This document shows positions 42,168 through 50,148 of a stretch of 64,000 nucleotides of DNA, piece by piece. Position 1 is the stretch's first letter; every line of letters starts with the position of its first letter. Location: NCBI RefSeq assembly GCF_005937985.2, contig NZ_CP042172.1, positions 620,001 to 684,000 on the forward strand, written 5' to 3'. The notes beneath the pieces were generated by a model, which did not search any database, was not told where the DNA came from, and saw nothing but the letters and a program-made list of their open reading frames with translations. This DNA is from Arthrobacter sp. KBS0702. Its GTDB lineage: Bacteria > Actinomycetota > Actinomycetes > Actinomycetales > Micrococcaceae. A program made the position numbers and the translations under genes.

Positions 42168-42598
42168 GCCGGCAATTTTCACTGGCGGGGCTGTTGCGCC
42201 TCCGCCAGATCCAGCAGGACCAGGCCGCCTCCGGGCTGGCCCGGGCCCGGTCCCGGTCCAGCTCAGTCCGCGCCCGGGAAGCCTCGGCGCGCCGGCAACT
42301 GACCGCCGCCGACGAGGAAGTCGTCAGCTCGGCGTCGCTGCGCGCCGTGGCCGCCGCCCGGTCGGCCTCGCACAGCATGCTCGCGGACCTGCAAAACCTC
42401 GCCCGCATCGCCGAGACCGACGAGGCCACGGCCCGCGAGGAATTCATCGCCGCCCGCACCCGCTCCGTCGGCCTGGAGAAGCTGCAGGCCCGGCACCACG
42501 CCGAGGTCACCACCGCCGAGCTGCGGGCCGAACAGTCCACCCTGGACGAGATCTCCTCGACGATCTGGCACCGGGACGAGCAGCAGGTGCGCTCATGA
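42164..42598 (+). CDS. fliJ: FliJ-like flagellar export component
   Basis: A 144-aa, all-helical, Arg/Ala-rich coiled-coil protein starting MSRQFSLAGLLRLRQIQQDQAASGLARARSRSSS. FliJ is poorly conserved in sequence, so the call rests on size, coiled coil and position directly after fliI (ATGA overlap). Confidence 0.82.
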   Translation: MSRQFSLAGLLRLRQIQQDQAASGLARARSRSSSVRAREASARRQLTAADEEVVSSASLRAVAAARSASHSMLADLQNLARIAETDEATAREEFIAARTRSVGLEKLQARHHAEVTTAELRAEQSTLDEISSTIWHRDEQQVRS

Positions 42599-43293
42599 GC
42601 ATGACCGAGGCGCTGGGCCGCATGCAGGGCATCCAGTCGATGATCGCGGAACTGAGCCGCCCGGCCCAGACCGAAAGCACAGCCGCGGCCCTGAAGTCCG
42701 GCGCCGCGACCTCCCTCGCCACCGGCACGGGAACCGGCGACGCCGCCTCGTTCACCGACGCCCTCACCGCGGCGCTCGGCGGGAGCGGCCTGGCGTCCGG
42801 CACGGACGTCTCCTCGCTGGCCAAGGGCCTGGGGCTGGGAGGAACCACCGGGCTCGGCGCGCTGACCGGGCTCACCCCGCCGGCCTCCCTCGGCCCCTCG
42901 TCGTTGCCGGCCGGCACCGCCACCGGCACGGACGTGGTCGCCATGGCCAAGAAATACATCGGCGTGCCCTACGTCTGGGGCGGCACCAACCCGGCCACCG
43001 GCATGGACTGCTCCGGCTTCACCCAGCGGGTGTTCAAGGACCTGGGCATCGAGCTTCCCCGGGTGGTCAGCGACCAGATGAAGCAGGGAACTCCCGTGGC
43101 GTCCCTCGCGCAGGCCAAGCCCGGGGACCTGCTGATCAGTTTCGGCGGGAACCACATTTCCATCTACCTCGGCAACGGCAAAGCCATCGACGCGCCCGTG
43201 CCGGGCAAGACCATCCAGATCCGCGACGCCTGGGAGCAGCAGTCCAACCTGACCTCCATCCGGCGGATCGTTCCGGCAGGAGGCGCCTCATGA
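42595..43293 (+). CDS. NlpC/P60 peptidoglycan hydrolase in the flagellar operon
   Basis: A 232-aa protein. The C-terminal ~125 residues are an NlpC/P60 domain: VVAMAKKYIGVPYVWGGTNPATGMDCSGFTQ with catalytic Cys ~139, GNHISIYLGNG with His ~187, and AIDAP for the third polar position. The first ~105 residues are Gly/Ala/Ser-rich, and MTEALGRMQGIQSMIAEL begins the protein. No Sec signal peptide or membrane helix is present. It sits between fliJ and fliK with ATGA overlaps on both sides. The likely job is to open peptidoglycan for the growing rod, as the FlgJ muramidase does elsewhere, with export through the flagellar apparatus itself (inference). Confidence 0.9.
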   Translation: MSMTEALGRMQGIQSMIAELSRPAQTESTAAALKSGAATSLATGTGTGDAASFTDALTAALGGSGLASGTDVSSLAKGLGLGGTTGLGALTGLTPPASLGPSSLPAGTATGTDVVAMAKKYIGVPYVWGGTNPATGMDCSGFTQRVFKDLGIELPRVVSDQMKQGTPVASLAQAKPGDLLISFGGNHISIYLGNGKAIDAPVPGKTIQIRDAWEQQSNLTSIRRIVPAGGAS

Positions 43294-44867
43294 AAGGCAT
43301 GGCTTCGGCGGACCTGGCTTCGGCGCTCGCCGCGGCCCCCGCGCAGACCCGCGGCCCCCAGCAGGGGAGCCGTGGCCGCTCCGAGGCCGGAGCAGCCGGC
43401 GGCTTCGGAACGGTACTGAACGACGCCGTGACCCACGAGGCGGCCACCGCGGCGGGCCAGGCCGGCCAGACTCCCGCCGACGCCTCGACAAAGCGCGACG
43501 CGGCCGAGGCCACCGGGCCGGACACCGCAGCTTCCGCTCCGGCCGGCCCTGCTCCGGCCGCCGACGCCGGCATCCTCGCCGCCTCGGCCCTGTTCGCGGC
43601 CGGAATTCAGCCCGCTGCGGACACGGCCGAAAACACGCCCATGACGGCGGGGCAGCAGGCCGCCGTGCCGGCTGGCGGCCAGGTCATCGCAGCTTCCGCC
43701 CAGGCGCTTGCCGACCCACGACTCGCTGCCCCGGCCGCGGCCGGATCCGCTGCGCCCGTTGCGTCCGGCCCGGCACTCCAGGTCGCGGCATCCCAGGCCG
43801 CCGTCCCGTCTGCCGTCCCGTCCGCCGCGACGGCCCCCGGCAGCGGCGCAGCGGCCGCGGCAGCTGCGTTCTCCGTCCCCGGCGCTGTCGCGGCCTCCCG
43901 CGAATCGGGAACCAGCGCAGCCGGCGGCCTCACGGCGTCGATGCCGGACACCCAGCTTTCGGGCGCCGTCGTCCTCCCAACGGCCGCTGGCCAAAGCGGA
44001 GCGAGTGGCCAAGGCGCCGGCGGCCGCGCATCCGACCAGACCGCCCCGGGCTCGGCTGCCGCCGCCCCGGGACAGCAGGTTGCTCCCCTGGCAGCAGGAC
44101 AGGGCCTGTCCCCGGCGCCTGCTCTTCCCGCAGCGACGGGAGCCGCGGGAGCTGCTCCTGCGGCCGCACCGGCACCCGGCGCGGCGGGCGCCGCCGCCGC
44201 CGGTCCGCTTTCCGGCCTCGCACCGGCAGCCCCCGCGGACAGCCTCCCCGCAGCGACCGCGGCCGCACCCGTCGACGGCCTGGCCGCCGCCGGCGTCGCG
44301 GGTTCCGCGGTACCGGCGCCGACGCCCGGACCGGTGCCGTCGGCCGCCGCTCCCCAGCCCGCCGCCCCGGCATCGGCCCCGCAGCCTGCCCTCCAGCCGC
44401 AGCTGGCCAAGCCGCTCTTCACCCTCGCCGGGGCACCGCACGGCCAGCACATTATGACCCTGAAGGTCACCCCGGAAGACCTGGGACCGCTGACCGTGCG
44501 CGCCCACATCGACGGAACCGGAGTACGGATCGAACTGTTCGCCCCGGGAGATTCCGGCCGGGAAGCGCTGCGGGCGATCCTCCCGGAGCTGCGCAAGGAA
44601 CTTGCGGACTCCGGGTTTGGTGCAAGCCTGGACCTTTCGGACCAGAACGGACCCCCCGGTCAGGGACAGGAGCCCTGGCAGGACGCCGGCCAGGACCCGG
44701 GCCGGAACGGTTTCGGAACCGGTTCGGGCGGCAACGGCCCCGGCCGCGGCGGCCTCCACGGAGACCCGCGTCCGGGTCACCGCTGGGACGCCCTGGCCGA
44801 TGAATCCGCGCTGCGCACCGCCAGGATCTTGAATGGCCCCCAGACCACCCTCGACATTCTCGTCTGA
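43290..44867 (+). CDS. fliK: Flagellar hook-length control protein FliK
   Basis: A 525-aa protein. About residues 20-370 are Ala/Pro/Gly-rich low complexity, typical of the FliK ruler region. The conserved C-terminal domain (about 385-450) is HIMTLKVTPEDLGPLTVRAHIDGTGVRIELFA...LRAILPELRKELADSGF. It measures hook length and switches export specificity at FlhB. The tail is Gly/Asn/Gln-rich. Confidence 0.92.
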   Translation: MKGMASADLASALAAAPAQTRGPQQGSRGRSEAGAAGGFGTVLNDAVTHEAATAAGQAGQTPADASTKRDAAEATGPDTAASAPAGPAPAADAGILAASALFAAGIQPAADTAENTPMTAGQQAAVPAGGQVIAASAQALADPRLAAPAAAGSAAPVASGPALQVAASQAAVPSAVPSAATAPGSGAAAAAAAFSVPGAVAASRESGTSAAGGLTASMPDTQLSGAVVLPTAAGQSGASGQGAGGRASDQTAPGSAAAAPGQQVAPLAAGQGLSPAPALPAATGAAGAAPAAAPAPGAAGAAAAGPLSGLAPAAPADSLPAATAAAPVDGLAAAGVAGSAVPAPTPGPVPSAAAPQPAAPASAPQPALQPQLAKPLFTLAGAPHGQHIMTLKVTPEDLGPLTVRAHIDGTGVRIELFAPGDSGREALRAILPELRKELADSGFGASLDLSDQNGPPGQGQEPWQDAGQDPGRNGFGTGSGGNGPGRGGLHGDPRPGHRWDALADESALRTARILNGPQTTLDILV

Positions 44868-44885
44868 CACAAAGGAACGCGACAT

Positions 44886-45347
44886 ATGACGATTCAACCG
44901 ATCGCATCACAGCCGATCGCTCCCCAGCCGGTCACGCCGCAGCTTGTCGGGGGCACCGCCTCCGCGCCGGCGTCGGCCGTACGCTCGCCCGTTCAGAGCA
45001 TGGACGCCAATGTGTTCATGACGCTGTTGGTGGCGCAGATGAAAAACCAGAACCCCAGCGCTCCGATGGACACCAACCAGATGATGAGCCAGACCATCCA
45101 GCTCTCCATGATGGAAAAGACCACCGAGATGACCACCAACAGCAAGGAGGCGTTCTCCCTCCAGATGCGGTCGGCCGCCGCGCAACTGGTGGGCCACAAC
45201 GTCGACTACACGCTCAGCGACGGCACCACCGGCAGCGGACTCGCCTCTTCGGTGACTTTTGCCGGCGCAGTTCCGGCCGTCAAGGTCGGTACCCTTTCCA
45301 TCCCGCTCGACTCGATTTCCGGCATTACGGCGCCCGCCGCCTCCTAA
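44886..45347 (+). CDS. flgD: Hook assembly scaffold FlgD (short form)
   Basis: A 153-aa protein. The core VFMTLLVAQMKNQNPSAPMDTNQMMSQTIQLSMMEKTTEM is the diagnostic FlgD segment, and GHNVDYTLSDGTTGSGLASSVTF matches the following strand region. It is shorter than the usual ~220 aa, lacking most of the C-terminal Tudor/Fn3-like part. It caps the hook during growth. Confidence 0.92.
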   Translation: MTIQPIASQPIAPQPVTPQLVGGTASAPASAVRSPVQSMDANVFMTLLVAQMKNQNPSAPMDTNQMMSQTIQLSMMEKTTEMTTNSKEAFSLQMRSAAAQLVGHNVDYTLSDGTTGSGLASSVTFAGAVPAVKVGTLSIPLDSISGITAPAAS

Positions 45348-45378
45348 TCAGTGCTTCACCCGTAGAAAGGCAGTTCCC

Positions 45379-46569
45379 ATGCTCCGCTCGCTGTACTCCG
45401 GAATCTCCGGCCTCCGTGCCCACCAGACCATGCTGGATGTCACCGGCAACAACATTGCCAACGTCAACACCGCCGGCTTCAAGTCTTCGACCACCCAGTT
45501 CCAGGACACCCTCTCGCAGATGACCCAGGGGGCCTCCGCGCCGCAGGGCGAATCCGGCGGCAGCAACCCGGCGCAGATCGGCCTCGGCGTCCGGGTCGCC
45601 GGCGTCAGCACCAACTTCGCCCAGGGCTCCTCGCAGAGCACCGGCCGCGCCACCGACATGATGATCTCCGGCGACGGCTTCTTCGTCACCAGCAAAGGCG
45701 GACAGCAGCTGTTCACCCGCGCCGGGTCCATGACCTTCGACGCTAACAGCCAGCTGGTCAGCCCCGACGGCGGCATCCTCCAGGGCTGGACCGCCGACCA
45801 GACCGGCGTCGTGAACCAGGGCGGCGCCATCGGCAACATCACGCTCAACCCCAACACCATGATCGCCAACGCCACGAGCAAGGTCACGCTGGACGGAAAC
45901 CTGCCCAGTGACGCCGCCGTCGGCAGCCCCGACCTGCAGCGCGTCGTCAAGGTGTACGACGCCACGGGCGCCGCGCGCGACGTAACCCTCACCTTCTCCA
46001 AGACCGCAACGGGATGGAGTGCGGCAGGGAGCGACGCCAACGGCGCTACGGCCAGTGTCACGCTCAACCAGAACCCCGACGGCACCCTGACGCCCAGCGG
46101 CCCCTTCCAGCTCGGTGCGGGTGCATCTGCCATCACGGTGGACCTGTCGAAGGTCTCCGGCTACGCCACGATGAACTCCCTCACGGTCGCCGGCCAGAAC
46201 GGCGCGGCCGTCGGCAAGCTCGAATCCTTCACCCTCGGCAACGACGGCTCCCTGATCGGGTCCTTCAGCAACGGCACCAAGCAGGTGCTGGCCAAGATCG
46301 CGCTGGCGAAGTTCACCAACCCGGCCGGCCTGGAGAAAGCCGGCGGCTCGTCCTACGTCGCCACCGCCAACTCCGGCAACGTCCAGCTGGGCGCGGCCGG
46401 CGACCCGGGCATCGGCACCCTGGCCGGCGGCTCGCTGGAAATGTCCAACGTGGACCTCTCCCAGGAGTTCACTAACCTGATCGTCGCCCAGCGCGGTTTC
46501 CAGGCCAATGCCCGCATCATCACCACCTCCGACGAGGTCCTGCAGGAGCTGACCCAGCTCAAGCGCTAA
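45379..46569 (+). CDS. flgE: Flagellar hook protein FlgE
   Basis: A 396-aa protein. N-terminal MLRSLYSGISGLRAHQTMLDVTGNNIANVNTAGFKSS and C-terminal ISNVDLSQEF-like LEMSNVDLSQEFTNLIVAQRGFQANARIITTSDEVLQELTQLKR are the hook/rod D0 pair, and the length and central domains (DGFFVTSKGGQQLFTRAGSMTFD) fit FlgE. The ATG at 45379 follows GAAAGG. It is the only FlgE/F/G-type gene in the window. Last gene before the P450 insertion. Confidence 0.93.
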   Translation: MLRSLYSGISGLRAHQTMLDVTGNNIANVNTAGFKSSTTQFQDTLSQMTQGASAPQGESGGSNPAQIGLGVRVAGVSTNFAQGSSQSTGRATDMMISGDGFFVTSKGGQQLFTRAGSMTFDANSQLVSPDGGILQGWTADQTGVVNQGGAIGNITLNPNTMIANATSKVTLDGNLPSDAAVGSPDLQRVVKVYDATGAARDVTLTFSKTATGWSAAGSDANGATASVTLNQNPDGTLTPSGPFQLGAGASAITVDLSKVSGYATMNSLTVAGQNGAAVGKLESFTLGNDGSLIGSFSNGTKQVLAKIALAKFTNPAGLEKAGGSSYVATANSGNVQLGAAGDPGIGTLAGGSLEMSNVDLSQEFTNLIVAQRGFQANARIITTSDEVLQELTQLKR

Positions 46570-46589
46570 TCTCCGGCGCACCACCCCGG

Positions 46590-46650
46590 GTTGCCCTATC
46601 ACGTATAGCTGCCAAAAGCAGGCCCAAGCAGCCATACGTGATAGGGCAAC
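46590..46650. repeat. 23-bp near-perfect inverted repeat after flgE
   Basis: The left arm starts GTTGCCCTATCACGTATAG (46590-46612) and the right arm (46628-46650) is its complement with a single mismatch, around a 15-nt loop. It lies between the convergent flgE and P450 genes. There is no T-run; it could be a bidirectional terminator, a protein site or a dispersed palindromic repeat. Confidence 0.8.
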
Positions 46651-46687
46651 GGGTTGGGTGCGGGCAACGGCCGCGCGTCGGCGGTGC

Positions 46688-47848
46688 TCAGGCGGCCTGC
46701 CAGCGCACCGGAAGCTGTTTCACCCCGAAGACGATCGTGCTGTCCATCCGCTCCAGCCGCGCCCCAGGTTCCACTGCCAGCCCCGGCAACCGGGAGAGCA
46801 CGGCCTGCAGCGCGATCTTTGCTTCGAGCCGGGCCAGCGGCGCCCCGAGGCAGAAGTGGATGCCCTGCCCAAAGGCGAGGTGGCGGTTCGGCGAGCGGAC
46901 GACGTCGAACACGTCCGGATGCGGGAACTGGTGCTCATCGCGGTTTGCCGAGCCGATCCAGGCCACGATCGGCGAGCCCGCCGGGATCGGCCGGCCGTGC
47001 AGCTCGGTGTCTACGGCGGCGACCCGGTACATGGACTGGACGGGGGAGCGGTAGCGGAGCACCTCTTCGATCGCCTGGGGAAGCAGCTCCGGCTCGGCTG
47101 CCAGCCGCTCCGCCGTGCCCGGCGCTTCGGTGAAGCACAGCACGGCGTTGCCAATCAGGTTGGTGGTGGTTTCGTTGCCCGCGACGAGCAGGAGGGCGCA
47201 GAATCCCAGCAGCTCCATGACGCTGAGTTTCTGCCCGTCGATCTCCGCCATGAGGAGGCTGCTGATCAAGTCCTGGCCCGGCCGGTGCCGCCGTTCCTCG
47301 ATCATCCCCAAAAAGTACTCGACCATGTCCTGGTTGCCGGGGGACCGGTCCTCGTCGCCGTCCGGGCGTTGGCTCACGATCACGTCGGACCAGAGCTTGA
47401 ACCGGTCCCGGTCCGCGGCAGGGATGCCCATCAGCTCCGCGATCACGATCACCGGGAGCGGATACGCCAGCTGCTCGATCAGATCGGTGCTGCCGGCGGG
47501 AACCACTGGTTCCAGCAAGCCCTCCGTGAGCGCCGCGATGCGCGGGGCGAGCGCCTCCACGGCCCGCGGCGTGAACGCCTGAGTCACCAGCGAACGCAGC
47601 TGGCGGTGCCGCGGCGGATCCGTGTTGATCAGGCTCGCTGCGAAGAGCTGGCCCGTCTCGGAGGGACTGTCACCGCTGAACCGGGAAGAAAACGCGGCGT
47701 GGTCGGACAGGACACGCTGCACGTCCGCATAGCCGAAGGCGTGCCAGACCCCGCTCTCCGGATCCTGGAAAACCGGATCACTGCGGCGCATCGCTTCGTA
47801 GTGCGGAAACGGGTTCAGCGGCTGCTCAAGAGCCGGAAATGACACCAT
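46688..47848 (-). CDS. Cytochrome P450
   Basis: A 386-aa soluble bacterial P450. The heme-binding motif is FGQGIHFCLGAPLARLE with ligand Cys ~333, the I-helix oxygen motif is LLVAGNETTTNLIG, and the K-helix ExxR is EEVLRYRSPV. The ATG at 47848 follows AGGAGG about 7 nt upstream. It lies in reverse orientation inside the flagellar cluster, between flgE and flbD, with no ferredoxin or reductase partner nearby. The substrate is unknown. The position suggests a later insertion (inference). Confidence 0.93.
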   Translation of the reverse strand: MVSFPALEQPLNPFPHYEAMRRSDPVFQDPESGVWHAFGYADVQRVLSDHAAFSSRFSGDSPSETGQLFAASLINTDPPRHRQLRSLVTQAFTPRAVEALAPRIAALTEGLLEPVVPAGSTDLIEQLAYPLPVIVIAELMGIPAADRDRFKLWSDVIVSQRPDGDEDRSPGNQDMVEYFLGMIEERRHRPGQDLISSLLMAEIDGQKLSVMELLGFCALLLVAGNETTTNLIGNAVLCFTEAPGTAERLAAEPELLPQAIEEVLRYRSPVQSMYRVAAVDTELHGRPIPAGSPIVAWIGSANRDEHQFPHPDVFDVVRSPNRHLAFGQGIHFCLGAPLARLEAKIALQAVLSRLPGLAVEPGARLERMDSTIVFGVKQLPVRWQAA

Positions 47849-47942
47849 GGCTGGCCCTCCTCTTGGGGCGGGCGGCCGTGTTTGTGGCTCTATGCGGCGC
47901 CCGTGGACCAACGATCATCCAACCGTGTCGGGCCAGGGGTTT

Positions 47943-47968
47943 AACGGGGCGGGCCGCGCGGCCCCGTT
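47943..47968. repeat. Hairpin AACGGGGC...GCCCCGTT
   Basis: An 8-bp GC stem with a 10-nt loop in the 321-bp gene-free region 47849-48169 between the divergent P450 and flbD genes. The rest of that region holds the flbD promoter at 48074-48101 and nothing else I can identify. Confidence 0.4.
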
Positions 47969-48073
47969 GGCTTCCACCCTAGTCCCGTGCAGCCGCGGCC
48001 GCACCGGGAACGGCGAAATTCAGCTGATCCTGGCCTCCGGCCACGCGGCGGCGGGCGGCTCCCTGCCAGGTGC

Positions 48074-48101
48074 CTAACGAAAGCGCGCCGGCGGCCGACA
48101 G
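48074..48101 (+). promoter_or_regulatory. FliA-type promoter of flbD-motAB-fliM...flhA
   Basis: CTAAC (48074-48078), 15 nt, then GCCGACAG (48094-48101). The -35 and spacing equal those at flgN and flgB; the -10 has two changes from GCCGATAA. It lies 69 nt before flbD. Confidence 0.68.
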
Positions 48102-48169
48102 TAAGGGGAGAACACTCATCCCCGCCGCTTGGCCGCCCAGCCGAGCAGTCCCCAAAGCAGAATCGGCCC

Positions 48170-48457
48170 ATGATCGTTGTCACACGCCTCAACGGAACGC
48201 GCTTCGCGGTCAATCCGGACCTGATCGAACGGATCCACGAGAGCCCGGACACCCACCTGGTCACGCTCGACGGCGCCGCGTACGTGGTGCTCGAAAGCCT
48301 CGCCGAGGTGGTCGAGCTGATCGCCGACTACCGCGCCTATGTGCTGAGCAAGGCGCGGGACTTTCCCGCGGTCACCGGGTACCCGTTGAGCCTGGTCCCG
48401 CCGGCCGGACCGGACGACGAGTCCGGCGCCCCTGCACCTGAACCACCTAGGAAGTAA
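48170..48457 (+). CDS. flbD: FlbD-family flagellar protein
   Basis: A 95-aa protein. MIVVTRLNGTRFAVNPDLIERIHESPDTHLVTLDGAAYVVLESLAEVVELIADYR is the FlbD (SwrD-like) fold that in Bacillus increases motor torque. The C-terminal ~30 residues are a Pro-rich tail. It is followed 3 nt later by motA, consistent with a motor role. Confidence 0.9.
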   Translation: MIVVTRLNGTRFAVNPDLIERIHESPDTHLVTLDGAAYVVLESLAEVVELIADYRAYVLSKARDFPAVTGYPLSLVPPAGPDDESGAPAPEPPRK

Positions 48458-48460
48458 GCC

Positions 48461-49282
48461 ATGGATCCCGCAACAATCATTGGACTGCTCCTGGCCTTTG
48501 GGTCCGTCATCACGATGGTGCTCATTGAAGGCGGCAGCATCACCGCCCTGCTGCTGCCCGGGCCCCTGGTCCTGGTCTTCGGCGCAACCCTGGCCGTCGG
48601 GCTGGCCGGCAACACCCTCAAGGACGTGCTCCAGGCGTTCAAGTCCGTGCCGGGAATGTTCATGGGCAAAACATCGAAGCCGCAGGAAAGCATCGACCAG
48701 ATGGTCCGCTTTGCTGAAAAGGCGCGCGCCGAGGGTCTGCTCTCCCTCGAGGAGGAGGCGACGAGCGTCAAGGACCCCTTCCTCGCCCGCGCCCTGCAAA
48801 ACATCGCCGACGGCACCGACGCCGAGGACCTCCGGATGCAGATGGAGGACGAGATCGACACAAAGTCCCGCAGCGACCACGCCTCCTCAAAGTTCTTCGC
48901 CAGCCTCGGCGGCTACGCCCCGACCATCGGCATTGTCGGAACTGTCGTCTCCCTGACCCACGTCCTGGAAAACCTTTCGAAGCCGGACGAGCTGGGGCAC
49001 ATGATCGCCGCCGCGTTCGTCGCGACCCTGTGGGGCCTGCTCTCTGCCAACTTCATCTGGCTGCCGTTCAGTTCGCGCCTGGCCAGGCTCTCCGAGCTGG
49101 ACATCGAACGCATGACGCTGGTGATGGAGGGCATGCTCGCCGTGCAGTCCGGCGCCCAGCCGCTGCTGCTGGCCGAACGGCTCCGCTCCATGGTCCCCGA
49201 ACACCAGCTCAAGGGCGCCGACAAGGGCCGGAAGGCGCCCAGCGGGGTCGACTCTGCAGAGCCGATGGACGCGGCCGCGTGA
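48461..49282 (+). CDS. motA: Flagellar motor stator protein MotA
   Basis: A 273-aa stator subunit with four membrane segments. MDPATIIGLLLAFGSVITMVLIEGG opens TM1. The cytoplasmic loop has FAEKARAEGLLSLEEEATSV and DPFLARALQNIADG. TM3/4 contain GGYAPTIGIVGTVVSLTHVLENL and AAAFVATLWGLLSANFIWLPFSSRL. Forms the ion channel with MotB; its stop overlaps the motB GTG start. Confidence 0.95.
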   Translation: MDPATIIGLLLAFGSVITMVLIEGGSITALLLPGPLVLVFGATLAVGLAGNTLKDVLQAFKSVPGMFMGKTSKPQESIDQMVRFAEKARAEGLLSLEEEATSVKDPFLARALQNIADGTDAEDLRMQMEDEIDTKSRSDHASSKFFASLGGYAPTIGIVGTVVSLTHVLENLSKPDELGHMIAAAFVATLWGLLSANFIWLPFSSRLARLSELDIERMTLVMEGMLAVQSGAQPLLLAERLRSMVPEHQLKGADKGRKAPSGVDSAEPMDAAA

Positions 49283-50106
49283 GCGGCCGCCGCCGGCCGC
49301 GCAAGAAACCCGAGGCGCACCACGTCGATGAACGCTGGATGGCCTCCTACATGGACATGGTCACCGTGCTCATGTGCCTGTTCATCGTCCTGTACGCCAT
49401 GTCCACCGTCGACGCGAACAAGTTCGAAAAGCTGCGCAACTCGCTTGCCACCGGCTTCGGCGCGGTGGCCTCGGAAACAGTGGACACGGCCTCCGGAACG
49501 GTGGTGCCCCCCGAATTCGTGGACAAGAACCTCGAAGCCTTCTCCGCCGTCCCCTCTCCAGGCCCCGCGGCGTCGCAGGCAGCCCTCGAGGAAGCTAAGA
49601 AAGAAGTAGACCGGCTGCGCGCCCTGGAAGCCAAAATGAAGGCCGGCCTCGCCGCTGCCGGGCTCACTGACAACGTCGAGTTCCAGATCGACCAGCGCGG
49701 CCTGACGGTCAAGCTGATCGGCTCCCAGGCCTTTTTCGCCGCGGACCGGCCCGAACTCACGGACCGGGCCTCCCAGGTGCTGCACATTATCTCGCCGATC
49801 CTCGGCCCGGCCGCCCTGGAAATTATGGTGGAGGGCCACGCGGCCAACGGCATCACGTCCTACCCGTCCACCTGGGAACTGTCCTCGGCCCGGGCGGTCA
49901 ACGTGCTGCGCTACATGGTGGACCGCGGCGGGATCCCCCCGGGACGGATCGGGGCCGTTGCGTTCGGCTCCGCCCGGCAGGTCAACGACGATTCGACGCC
50001 GGAGCTGATGGAACGGAACCGGCGGGTGGACATTGTGGTGATTTCGGACAAGCCCGACGTCGTCCGCGCCCTCATTCCCGAGGCGATGAAGCTGACCCAG
50101 AAATAG
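49279..50106 (+). CDS. motB: Flagellar motor stator protein MotB
   Basis: A 275-aa protein starting with GTG (GTGA overlap with motA). The N-terminal basic stretch is followed by RWMASYMDMVTVLMCLFIVLYAMS, a single TM with the conserved ion-carrying Asp ~26. The C-terminal OmpA-like domain (about 145-260) has VEGHAANGITSYPSTWELSSARAVNVLRYMVD for peptidoglycan anchoring. Confidence 0.95.
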   Translation: MSGRRRPRKKPEAHHVDERWMASYMDMVTVLMCLFIVLYAMSTVDANKFEKLRNSLATGFGAVASETVDTASGTVVPPEFVDKNLEAFSAVPSPGPAASQAALEEAKKEVDRLRALEAKMKAGLAAAGLTDNVEFQIDQRGLTVKLIGSQAFFAADRPELTDRASQVLHIISPILGPAALEIMVEGHAANGITSYPSTWELSSARAVNVLRYMVDRGGIPPGRIGAVAFGSARQVNDDSTPELMERNRRVDIVVISDKPDVVRALIPEAMKLTQK

Positions 50107-50148
50107 GCCGGTATTGCCTCGGGCGGATGGCTTACGGCGGCTGATCCC

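Noticed and set aside
43164..44897. A Gly/Arg-rich 577-codon frame opposite fliK
   Set aside because: A mirror of the Ala/Pro-rich fliK coding sequence; no ribosome binding site or domain.
45379..46569. Calling this gene flgG instead of flgE
   Set aside because: Length of 396 aa, the central hook domains and its place after fliK-flgD fit FlgE; FlgG is usually about 260 aa.
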